A DNA stretch of 12,541 bases from positions 1 to 12,541 of the forward strand of contig JBFWQM010000166.1 of the NCBI GenBank assembly GCA_050249455.1. The letters run 5' to 3'. How positions within the stretch are numbered: position 1 is the first letter of the stretch; the number at the start of each line of letters is the position of its first letter. Positions 7,225-12,541 of this stretch are shown piece by piece. Position numbers and translations under genes: made by a program. A model generated the notes under the pieces. It was not told where the DNA came from. It worked only from the letters and a program-made list of their open reading frames with translations, and ran no database searches. The stretch is from JBFWQM01 sp050249455. Its GTDB lineage: Bacteria; Pseudomonadota; Alphaproteobacteria; MPNO01; VGEU01.

Positions 7225-7939
7225 ATCGCCGTTCCCGGCGATGGTATTCGCGGATGGCTCCCTCGAGGTCGGCGCGAGAGAAGTCCGGCCACAGCGTGTC
7301 GATGAAGACGAGCTCCGAATAGGCCGCCTGCCACAGCAGGAAATTGCTGATGCGCTTCTCGCCGCTGGTCCGGATGATCAGGTCTGGATCGGGGATGCCG
7401 GCGGTGGCGAGATGCCGCTCCAGCAGCTCCGACGTCACGGCGGCGGCATCGAGGCGGCCGGTCGCCGCTTCGGCGACCAGACGTCGCGCCGCCTCGGTGA
7501 TCTCCTGCCGGCTGCCGTAGCTCATCGCCACGATCAGGTTCAACGCGGTGTTGCCGAAGGTCCGCTCCTCGGCATCCGCCATCAGCGCGACGATGTCGTC
7601 CGGAAGCCGGCTGCGGTCGCCGATGAAGCGCACCCGCACGCCGCGATCGGCGAGCTCGCGCAGCTCCTGGCGTAAATAGAGCCGCATCAGGCCCATCAGG
7701 TCGGTGATCTCGCCGGCCGGGCGCTTCCAGTTCTCCAGCGAGAACCCGTAGAGCGTCAGGTAGCCGATCCCGATGTCGCCGGCGCTCTTGATCGCCTCGC
7801 GCACCGCGACCGCGCCCTGGCGATGGCCGGCGGTGCGCGGCAGGCCGCGCGCCTTGGCCCATCGTCCGTTCCCGTCCATGATGATCGCGACATGTACTGG
7901 CGGCGGCGCTACCTCGGAGTGCGACGGGAACGGTTTCAT
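7205..7939 (-). CDS. uppS: Isoprenyl transferase / undecaprenyl diphosphate synthase UppS
   Basis: UppS condenses isopentenyl diphosphate onto farnesyl diphosphate in cis, giving the C55 lipid carrier for peptidoglycan and O-antigen. The product is 244 residues, a normal length. IIMDGNGRWAKARG at 19-32 contains catalytic D22 and the GNGR diphosphate loop. GHRQGAVAVRE, YGFSLENWKRP and RTSGEKRISNFLLWQ (190-204: R190 and R196 bind diphosphate) are present, as is E209 in AAYSEL, the magnesium ligand. The YGGR motif of E. coli reads YGSR here, a conservative change. The ATG at 7939 is 4 bases after the frr stop. The only ribosome-site-like sequence is a weak CAGG inside frr, so coupling is likely. 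The 3' end overlaps cdsA by 20 bases. Confidence 0.96.
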   Translation of the reverse strand: MKPFPSHSEVAPPPVHVAIIMDGNGRWAKARGLPRTAGHRQGAVAVREAIKSAGDIGIGYLTLYGFSLENWKRPAGEITDLMGLMRLYLRQELRELADRGVRVRFIGDRSRLPDDIVALMADAEERTFGNTALNLIVAMSYGSRQEITEAARRLVAEAATGRLDAAAVTSELLERHLATAGIPDPDLIIRTSGEKRISNFLLWQAAYSELVFIDTLWPDFSRADLEGAIREYHRRERRYGAAGG

Positions 7940-7943
7940 CCAG

Positions 7944-8501
7944 TCAGACCTGCATGATTTCTTTGTCTTTTTGAGCCACGGCCTCGTCGATGGCCTTGAT
8001 GTGGCTGTCGGTCAGTGACTGGATCTCGTCGGCCCACAGGCGTTGGTCGTCCTGCGAGATGTCGCCGGACTTCTCCAGGCGCTTGAGGTGGTCCATGCCG
8101 TCGCGGCGCACGTTGCGCACGGCGATGCGGGCCTGCTCGGCGTACTTGTTGGCGACCTTGGTCAGCTCCTGGCGGCGCTCCTGGCTGAGCTGCGGGATCG
8201 GCACACGGATGAGGCCGCCGTCGACCTGCGGGTTGAGCCCGAGCCCGCCGTCCCGGATCGCCTTTTCGACCGCCTTGACCTGTCCCTTGTCCCAGACCTG
8301 GACGCTGATCATCCGCGCGTCGGGCACCGAGATCGTCCCGACCTGCGACAGCGGCAGCTTGGAGCCGTAGGCCTCGACCTGGATCGGCTCCAGCAGCGCG
8401 GCCGAGGCGCGGCCCGTGCGCAGCCCCGCGAGCTCCTTCTTCAGGACGTCCAGGGCGCTGTGCATCCGCCGTTCGATGTCGGAAATATCGGGATCGGCCA
8501 T
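7944..8501 (-). CDS. frr: Ribosome recycling factor
   Basis: RRF splits post-termination ribosomes together with EF-G. At 185 residues it has exactly the E. coli length. The start is MADPDISDIERRMHSALDVLKKELAGLRTGRAS, with the first helix of the three-helix bundle and the conserved LRTGRAS at 27-33. The hinge and small domain follow (VEAYGSKLPLSQVGTISVPDAR to NPQVDGGLIRVPIPQL). The bundle returns with VRNVRRDGMDHLK, where R132 corresponds to the functionally important E. coli R132. The ATG at 8501 is 4 bases after the pyrH stop and has a near-perfect ribosome site within pyrH. It follows pyrH, as in nearly all bacteria, and precedes uppS, as is standard for this cluster. Confidence 0.98.
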   Translation of the reverse strand: MADPDISDIERRMHSALDVLKKELAGLRTGRASAALLEPIQVEAYGSKLPLSQVGTISVPDARMISVQVWDKGQVKAVEKAIRDGGLGLNPQVDGGLIRVPIPQLSQERRQELTKVANKYAEQARIAVRNVRRDGMDHLKRLEKSGDISQDDQRLWADEIQSLTDSHIKAIDEAVAQKDKEIMQV

Positions 8502-8505
8502 ATTG

Positions 8506-9252
8506 TCATCCCTCCTCCGTGATTATGGTGAACTTGCCGGAACCACTCATCACGTCGGCGAACGCGCCAGAATTGTGAATCGAAAAGACTAGAATCGGTA
8601 TCTTATTTTCTCGCGCCAGCGAGATCGCCGAGGCGTCCATGACCTGCAGATCATTGGACAAGACGTCCTTGTACGACAGCCGCTCGTAACGGACGGCGCT
8701 GCGGTCCTTGTGCGGATCGGCGGAATACACCCCGTCGACCTGCGTGCCCTTGAGCAGCGCGTCGCAGCCCATCTCCGCCGCGCGCAGCGCCGCGGCGGTG
8801 TCGGTGGTGAAGAACGGGCTGCCGGTGCCGGCGGCGAAGATCACCACCCGCCCCTTCTCCATGTGGCGGATGGCGCGGCGCCGGATGTAGGGCTCGCAGA
8901 CCGTCGACATCGGGATCGCCGACTGGACGCGGGTGTACTGCCCCATCGCCTCCAGCGCGGCCTGGATGGCGAGCGCGTTCATCACCGTCGCCAGCATGCC
9001 CATGTAGTCGGCGGTGCCGCGCTCGATGCCGGCCGCCGCCGACGACATGCCGCGGAAGATGTTGCCGCCGCCGACCACGGCGCACACCTCCACCCCCATG
9101 GCGCGTACGGAGCGGATCTCGGTGGCGATGCGGTTCACGGTCCGGGCGTCCAGTCCATAGGACTGTTCGCCCAACAGCGCCTCGCCCGATATCTTCAGGA
9201 GCACCCGCCGATACCGGGCCGAGCCCGTCTGGCCGTCATTCGCATCCGCCAT
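8506..9252 (-). CDS. pyrH: UMP kinase
   Basis: PyrH phosphorylates UMP to UDP with ATP. It is a hexameric amino-acid-kinase-fold enzyme, commonly controlled by GTP and UTP. The product is 248 residues when started at the ATG 9252 (MADANDGQTGSARYRRV). The frame stays open far upstream into tsf, but that part is not family-like. Motifs are VLLKISGEALLG (18-29, nucleotide/phosphate Lys), VVGGGNIFRG (59-68), DYMGMLATVMNALAIQ (82-97), GTGSPFFTTDTAAALRA (142-158) and DALLKGTQVDGVYSADPHKD (164-183). A GTG three codons upstream (9261) is possible but would crowd the GGGGCGGGG ribosome site at about 9261-9269. The gap to tsf is 50 bases, and no hairpin stands out there. Confidence 0.97.
   Translation of the reverse strand: MADANDGQTGSARYRRVLLKISGEALLGEQSYGLDARTVNRIATEIRSVRAMGVEVCAVVGGGNIFRGMSSAAAGIERGTADYMGMLATVMNALAIQAALEAMGQYTRVQSAIPMSTVCEPYIRRRAIRHMEKGRVVIFAAGTGSPFFTTDTAAALRAAEMGCDALLKGTQVDGVYSADPHKDRSAVRYERLSYKDVLSNDLQVMDASAISLARENKIPILVFSIHNSGAFADVMSGSGKFTIITEEG
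8510..8518 (-). promoter_or_regulatory. Strong ribosome binding site of frr embedded in the last codons of pyrH
   Basis: The minus strand reads GGAGGAGGG, encoding the last Glu-Glu-Gly of PyrH. The AGGAGG core ends 9 bases before the frr ATG. It is the best Shine-Dalgarno match I found in the window and fits the need for plentiful recycling factor. Confidence 0.75.
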
Positions 9253-9302
9253 CGCCGTCACCCCGCCCCCATCTGCCCACGCGTTGCGGTCGCCGGCGTC
9301 GG

Positions 9303-10223
9303 TTACCTGGCCGCAGCGGCCACCTCGGCGGCGAAATCGACTTCCTTCCTCTCGACGCCCTCGCCGAGCACGAAGCGGTAGAATCCCTTCACCGTCACCG
9401 GTGCGCCGACATCCTTGCCGGCCGCCTCGATGACCTTGCGGATCTTCGACTCGCCGTCGATCACGTAGACCTGTTCGAGCAGCGTGACCTCCTCGTAGTA
9501 CTTGCGGATACGGCCCTCCACCATCTTCTCGATGATGTTGTCGGGCCGGCCGGAGGCGCGCGCCTGCTCGACCAGCACGTTGCGCTCGCGGTCGAGCGCC
9601 TCGGTGGAGACTTCCTTCGGGTCGACCCACTGCGGGGCGGCGGCGGCGATGTGCATGGCGAGCTGGCGGCCGAGCGCGCCGAGCTTGTCCGCATCACCGG
9701 TCGATTCCAGCGCGACGATCACGCCGATCTTGCCGAGGCCCGGTGCGACGGCGTTGTGCACGTAGCTCGCCACGATGCCGTTCGCGACCTGCAGGCCGGC
9801 GGCGCGCCGGAACGACAGGTTCTCGCCGATCGTGGCGATCAGGCTGGTCAGCGCGTCAGCCACGCTCGCGCCGGAAGACAGCGCCGCCTTGGACGTGCGC
9901 TCGACGTCGCCGCCGTTGGCGAGCGCCGCCTGCGCGACGTCGCGTACGAAGCCCTGGAACTGCTCGTTGCGCGCGACGAAGTCGGTCTCCGAGTTCACCT
10001 CGACGACGACGCCCTGCTTGCCCGACGCGGCGACCGCGACCAGGCCTTCGGCGGCGACGCGCCCGGCCTTCTTGGCTGCGGCGGCGAGCCCCTTCTTGCG
10101 CAGCCAGTCGATCGCCGGCTCGAGCTCGCCGCCCGTCTCGCCGAGCGCCTTCTTGCAGTCCATCATGCCGGCCCCGGTCCGTTCGCGGAGCTCCTTCACC
10201 AGAGACGCGGTAATCTCTGCCAT
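9303..10223 (-). CDS. tsf: Translation elongation factor Ts
   Basis: EF-Ts is the guanine nucleotide exchange factor of EF-Tu. At 306 residues from the ATG 10223, its length is normal. The N-terminal UBA-like domain has ITASLVKELRERTGAGMMDC and KKALGETGG (4-32), including the TGAGMMDCKKAL signature. The core has VEVNSETDFVARNEQF (74-89), whose TDFVARN is the segment that contacts the EF-Tu G domain. Dimerisation subdomains follow, and the C-terminal region has PVTVKGFYRFVLGEG. The upstream open frame is discarded because family members begin at this Met and because AAGAGG (10230-10235) lies 6 bases before it. It follows rpsB by 92 bases containing two hairpins. The ending in VAAAAR with a TAA stop is the only TAA among the genes here. 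Confidence 0.98.
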   Translation of the reverse strand: MAEITASLVKELRERTGAGMMDCKKALGETGGELEPAIDWLRKKGLAAAAKKAGRVAAEGLVAVAASGKQGVVVEVNSETDFVARNEQFQGFVRDVAQAALANGGDVERTSKAALSSGASVADALTSLIATIGENLSFRRAAGLQVANGIVASYVHNAVAPGLGKIGVIVALESTGDADKLGALGRQLAMHIAAAAPQWVDPKEVSTEALDRERNVLVEQARASGRPDNIIEKMVEGRIRKYYEEVTLLEQVYVIDGESKIRKVIEAAGKDVGAPVTVKGFYRFVLGEGVERKEVDFAAEVAAAAR

Positions 10224-10229
10224 CTCACA

Positions 10230-10235
10230 CCTCTT
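10230..10235 (-). promoter_or_regulatory. Ribosome binding site of tsf
   Basis: Minus-strand AAGAGG lies 6 bases before the tsf ATG and about 8 bases after the foot of the GC-rich hairpin at 10244-10267. It decides the 306-residue start. A ribosome here would sit right next to the base of that stem. Confidence 0.65.
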
Positions 10236-10243
10236 GAATATCG

Positions 10244-10267
10244 CGGGCCGGCCGTGCGGCCGGCCCG
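10244..10267 (-). repeat. Perfect 10-bp GC-only stem-loop in the rpsB-tsf gap
   Basis: CGGGCCGGCC and GGCCGGCCCG flank a 4-base loop, giving a fully GC-paired 10-bp stem in the transcript. No U-tract follows on the minus strand (CGATATTC comes next), so it is not a standard intrinsic terminator. Plausible roles are partial attenuation between rpsB and tsf, protection of the rpsB 3' end after processing, or modulation of tsf translation. The structure is seen directly; the role is inference. Confidence 0.6.
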
Positions 10268-10285
10268 TCAGCCGTTCGATCCGCA

Positions 10286-10303
10286 CCGCGGCCGGAGCCG
10301 CGG
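10286..10303 (-). repeat. Second stem-loop right after the rpsB stop
   Basis: CCGCGGC and GCCGCGG form a perfect 7-bp stem with a 4-base loop, 12 bases downstream of the rpsB TGA. It is in tandem with the larger stem at 10244-10267. No U-run follows. Such stems arise more easily in GC-rich DNA, so the function is uncertain. Confidence 0.45.
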
Positions 10304-10315
10304 CCGGGACGTCGC

Positions 10316-11107
10316 TCAGGGCGCCGGCGCTGCCGGCTGCTCGGCGGCGGCAGGCTCCTCGGGCAGCATCTCCTCGGGCGCCGTCTCGGATTCGCCGATA
10401 TCGGTGCCGGTGGCGATTGCCTCCTGCTGGAGCCCGTCGAGGACCGCACGCGAGACCAGGTCGCAATACATCGAGATCGCGCGGATCGCGTCGTCGTTGC
10501 CTGGCACCGGGTAGGTGATGCCGGCCGGATCGGAGTTCGAATCGATCACCGCCGCGACCGGGATGCCGAGCTTGTTGGCCTCCGCCACCGCGATCGACTC
10601 CTTGTTGGTGTCGATCACGAACATGATGTCGGGCAGGCCGCCCATCTCCTTGATGCCGCCCAGCGCGCGCTGCAGCTTCTCGCGCTCGCGGGTCAGGCCC
10701 AGCAACTCCTTCTTGGTCAGGCCGCTCTGCTCGTCGGACAGCCGCTCGTCCAGCTCGCGCAGGCGGCGGATCGAGACGGTGATCGTCTTCCAGTTGGTCA
10801 GCGTGCCGCCGAGCCAGCGGTGGTTGACGAAGTGCTGGCCGCAGCGCGTCGCGCTGTCGGCGACGATCTCGCTCGCCTGGCGCTTGGTGCCGACGAACAG
10901 GACGCGCCCGCCGCGCGCGACGATGTCGCGGATCGCGGCCAGTGCCGCGTGCAGCATCGGCGCGGACTGCTGCAGGTCGATGATGTGGACCCCGTTGCGG
11001 ACGCCGAACAGATACGGCTCCATCTTTGGGTTCCAGCGGCGCGTGTGGTGGCCGAAGTGAACGCCGGCTTCGAGAAGCTGGCGCAGCGTGAACGTCGGGA
11101 TAGCCAT
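10316..11107 (-). CDS. rpsB: 30S ribosomal protein S2
   Basis: S2 binds the 30S subunit at the head-body junction and, in E. coli, represses its own rpsB-tsf mRNA. The start at ATG 11107 gives MAIPTFTLRQLLEAGVHFGH, the conserved S2 beginning, and 263 residues. Family patches are HFGHHTRRWNPKM (17-29), PYLFGVRNGVHIIDL (31-45), VNHRWLGGTLTNW (94-106), the signature PDIMFVIDTNKE (159-170) with AVAEANKLGIPVAAVID (173-189), and TYPVPGNDDA (198-207). Residues from about 236 to 263 form an acidic Ala/Pro/Glu-rich tail (ending EEPAAAEQPAAPAP), making it longer than E. coli S2 (241). An upstream in-frame TTG at 11176 is rejected because its extension lacks S2 similarity. AAAAGG (11115-11120) lies 7 bases before the chosen ATG. 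It is the first gene after the likely promoter. Confidence 0.98.
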   Translation of the reverse strand: MAIPTFTLRQLLEAGVHFGHHTRRWNPKMEPYLFGVRNGVHIIDLQQSAPMLHAALAAIRDIVARGGRVLFVGTKRQASEIVADSATRCGQHFVNHRWLGGTLTNWKTITVSIRRLRELDERLSDEQSGLTKKELLGLTREREKLQRALGGIKEMGGLPDIMFVIDTNKESIAVAEANKLGIPVAAVIDSNSDPAGITYPVPGNDDAIRAISMYCDLVSRAVLDGLQQEAIATGTDIGESETAPEEMLPEEPAAAEQPAAPAP

Positions 11108-11114
11108 GTCGGTG

Positions 11115-11120
11115 CCTTTT
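11115..11120 (-). promoter_or_regulatory. Ribosome binding site of rpsB
   Basis: Minus-strand AAAAGG is spaced 7 bases from the rpsB ATG at 11107. It is a moderate match that, with the conserved MAIPTFT N-terminus, sets the start. A further GGAGG lies too far upstream to serve this ATG. Confidence 0.55.
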
Positions 11121-11153
11121 CCGGTTGGGCCTCCGCGGGTGTCGCCTGGCCGC

Positions 11154-11167
11154 TGCCGCATGCGGCA
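11154..11167. repeat. 14-base perfect palindrome in the rpsB leader
   Basis: TGCCGCATGCGGCA is its own reverse complement, in the gap between dnaE and rpsB, about 47 bases before the rpsB start. In RNA it can fold as a short stem (TGCCG/CGGCA, CATG loop); in DNA it could bind a dimeric protein. The function is unknown and chance is possible at this GC content. Confidence 0.4.
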
Positions 11168-11185
11168 ATGGCGCAAGCACCGGAT

Positions 11186-11214
11186 CGGGCACCCCGGATC
11201 ATCCCGGGGGCCCG
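11186..11214 (-). ncRNA. Leader stem-loop upstream of rpsB (possible cis-regulatory RNA)
   Basis: On the minus strand, CGGGC plus CCCCGG pairs with CCGGGG, a bulged U, and GCCCG. This gives an 11-bp stem with a 6-base GAUGAU loop, about 20 bases past the predicted transcription start. No U-run follows, so it is not an intrinsic terminator for dnaE. Ribosomal protein operons often carry leader structures bound by their own product, and E. coli S2 autoregulates rpsB. Equating this stem with an S2 site is inference only; I cannot match it to a known leader family by eye. Confidence 0.4.
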
Positions 11215-11241
11215 CTGTCCCGCGTGCGGATTTGCCAGCGC

Positions 11242-11270
11242 TAAATAGACCGTGCCGCCTTGTTTTTCAA
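11242..11270 (-). promoter_or_regulatory. Putative sigma-70-type promoter of the rpsB-tsf-pyrH-frr operon
   Basis: On the minus strand, TTGAAA (11265-11270, five of six to TTGACA) and TATTTA (11242-11247, a weak -10 match) are separated by exactly 17 bases. They sit in one of the few AT-richer patches of the window, 20 bases after the dnaE stop. Transcription would begin near 11235, giving a leader of about 128 nt before rpsB. Position and spacing are good, but the -10 is poor, so this is a reasonable but unproven call. Confidence 0.5.
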
Positions 11271-11290
11271 GCTCTGCACGCGGCTGTTCG

Positions 11291-12541
11291 CTAAATGTCC
11301 CGGATCGCCGCGACGCCCGGGACGGAACCCAGCGCGGCCCGCAGCTCCGCGGAGATGGCATACCGGCCGGGCAGCGCGACCTCGACCTCCTGCTCGGTGT
11401 CGATCGCCAGCACGAGGCTGATCCGCCCCCTGCCCCGGCTGCCGGCGGCGACCGCCCGCCTGATCCGGTCGATCGGATCGCCGCGTTCCAGGAACAGCAT
11501 CAGGCCGCCGGTCGCCTGGGCCACCACGGTGTCCAGCCGGTCGATCGCCTGGGCGGTCAGCCGCAGGGTCTCGCCGTCGGCGCGCACCTCCACCTGGACG
11601 TAGAGCGGCGTCCCGGCGTCCAGAAGCTCGCGGCTGGGGGCCAGCAGGTCGGAGAACACCGCGACCTCGAACACCCCGGTCGCGTCCGAGAACTGGACGA
11701 ACGCGAACCGGTTGCCCTTCGCCGAGGTCTGCTCGCGCTTGCGGATGACGACCCCGGCGAGCTTCGGGCGGGTGCCGGCCGAGTGCGGGCCGAGCGAGGC
11801 GGAGGCGACGACCCCGATCCGCGCCAGGCCAGCGCCGTAGGCATCCAGCGGGTGGGCGGAGAGGTAAAAGCCGACCGCCTCGAACTCCTTCTCCAGCCGC
11901 TCCATCGGCGGCCAGTCCTCCACAGCCGGGAGGATCACCCGCGGTGCCGCGCCGGCGTCGCCGCCGAACAGGTTGGCCTGGTTGGCGTCGCGCTCGCTCT
12001 CGGCGGCGCCGGCCATGCGGACCAGGGTATCGATGCCCTCGAACAGCTGGCGGCGGTTGCGGTGGATGCCGTCGAACGCGCCGGCCTTGACCAGGCTTTC
12101 GAGCTGGCGCCGGTTGATCACCTTGTTGCCCAGCCGGGTGACGAAGTCCGCCGTGTCGGCGAACCGGCCGTTCGCCTCCCGCTCGGCGACGACCGCCTGC
12201 ATGGCCTGGGCGCCGACCCCCTTGATCGCCGCCAGCGCGTAGCGGACCGAGCCGGTGGCCTTGCCGGCGCGCGCCGGCTCGACGGTGAACGCCACGCCGG
12301 ATGCGTTCACGTCGGGCGCCAGCAGCGGGATGCGCAGGCGCATCAGCTCCTGGCGGAAGACGTTGAGCTTGTCAGTGTTGCCGAGGTCCAGCGTCATCGA
12401 CGCGGCCATGAACTCGACCGGGTGGTTCGCCTTCAGCCACGCGGTCTGGTAGGCGACCAGCGCGTAGGCCGCGGCGTGGCTCTTGTTGAATCCGTAGCCG
12501 GCGAACTTGTCGACCTGGTCGAAGATCATCGCCGCCTGCGC
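11291..12541 (-). CDS. dnaE: DNA polymerase III alpha subunit, C-terminal fragment (runs off right edge)
   Basis: DnaE is the replicative polymerase catalytic subunit. The window holds its last 416 residues, open to the right edge, out of a family length near 1150. The fragment begins AQAAMIFDQVDKFAGYGFNKSHAAAY, the highly conserved fingers-region block, followed by ALVAYQTAWLKANHPVEFMAA. The helix-hairpin-helix region follows (ALAAIKGVGAQAMQAVV and INRRQLESLVKAGAFD), then LEKEFEAVGFYLSAHPLD. An OB-fold comes next (PKLAGVVIRKREQTSAKGNRFAFVQFSD, VEVAV-type strands), then a C-terminal domain of the tau-binding type (SLVLAIDTEQEVEVALPGRYAISAELRAAL). It stops with TAG at 11293-11291. The catalytic PHP and palm parts are outside the window. 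The distinct DnaE2/ImuC paralogue is less likely given the AGYGFNKSHAAAYA block and the location beside rpsB. Confidence 0.95.
   Translation of the reverse strand, partial: AQAAMIFDQVDKFAGYGFNKSHAAAYALVAYQTAWLKANHPVEFMAASMTLDLGNTDKLNVFRQELMRLRIPLLAPDVNASGVAFTVEPARAGKATGSVRYALAAIKGVGAQAMQAVVAEREANGRFADTADFVTRLGNKVINRRQLESLVKAGAFDGIHRNRRQLFEGIDTLVRMAGAAESERDANQANLFGGDAGAAPRVILPAVEDWPPMERLEKEFEAVGFYLSAHPLDAYGAGLARIGVVASASLGPHSAGTRPKLAGVVIRKREQTSAKGNRFAFVQFSDATGVFEVAVFSDLLAPSRELLDAGTPLYVQVEVRADGETLRLTAQAIDRLDTVVAQATGGLMLFLERGDPIDRIRRAVAAGSRGRGRISLVLAIDTEQEVEVALPGRYAISAELRAALGSVPGVAAIRDI

Noticed and set aside
9253..9630. N-terminal extension of the pyrH frame into tsf
   Set aside because: It overlaps the conserved EF-Ts C-terminus in another frame and has no amino-acid-kinase similarity. 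The family start is MADAND before YRRVLLKISGEAL.
10224..11192. Extension of the tsf frame back through rpsB
   Set aside because: Arg/Pro/His-rich shadow of rpsB. EF-Ts homologues start at MAEITASLVKELRE, with a good ribosome site.
11108..11202. Small ORF starting at an ATG in the leader hairpin loop (possible leader peptide)
   Set aside because: No credible ribosome site precedes it and it has no stop before rpsB, running on in a shadow frame of rpsB. It does not look like an attenuation peptide.
11224..11290. Intrinsic terminator for dnaE
   Set aside because: The only nearby inverted repeat is CTTG-AAAAA-CAAG, with a 4-bp stem and no U-tract. It is too weak to call.
1..12541. Mobile elements, CRISPR arrays, tRNA or rRNA genes, phage or defence genes
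   Set aside because: No transposase-like product, direct repeat array, tRNA cloverleaf or rRNA sequence was found. Every stretch is accounted for by the conserved minus-strand housekeeping genes.

Overview
This window is a GC-rich chromosomal segment carrying one of the best conserved housekeeping clusters of Alphaproteobacteria. Every gene I can support lies on the minus strand, so the window reads right to left. The order is dnaE (3' part) - rpsB - tsf - pyrH - frr - uppS - cdsA - dxr - rseP - bamA - ompH/skp - lpxD - fabZ (5' part). This order, the single-PDZ RseP of about 380 residues, the very high GC content and the BamA/OmpH/LpxD/FabZ run all suggest an alphaproteobacterium with an LPS outer membrane. 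It may be a Rhodospirillales-type organism, but I cannot name a genus.

Right edge (about 11291-12541): the C-terminal third of the replicative DNA polymerase III alpha subunit. A 183-base intergenic gap (11108-11290) follows. It holds a plausible sigma-70-type promoter just past the dnaE stop and a leader of about 128 nt with a strong hairpin and a 14-base palindrome. This is most likely the promoter and control region of the downstream operon.

Middle (about 7944-11107): translation and nucleotide genes, namely ribosomal protein S2, elongation factor Ts, UMP kinase and ribosome recycling factor. Two GC-rich stem-loops lie between rpsB and tsf. Next come envelope-lipid genes (about 5207-7939): undecaprenyl diphosphate synthase (lipid carrier for cell wall), CDP-diglyceride synthase (phospholipid precursor) and DXP reductoisomerase (MEP isoprenoid pathway, which supplies UppS).

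Left (1-5188): outer-membrane biogenesis. The genes encode the site-2 protease RseP, the barrel assembly protein BamA, the periplasmic chaperone Skp/OmpH, the lipid A acyltransferase LpxD, and the start of the dehydratase FabZ at the window edge.

From rpsB to fabZ the genes are separated by 4-92 bases or overlap by 4-20 bases. No obvious terminator or opposite-strand gene interrupts them, so a long operon or a set of coupled sub-operons is likely. There is no gene-free stretch above 300 bases. I saw no mobile element, CRISPR array, tRNA, rRNA or phage gene. I did not find a previously undescribed system. The points worth a second look are RNA and regulatory structures around rpsB and tsf, and start-codon and coupling details.
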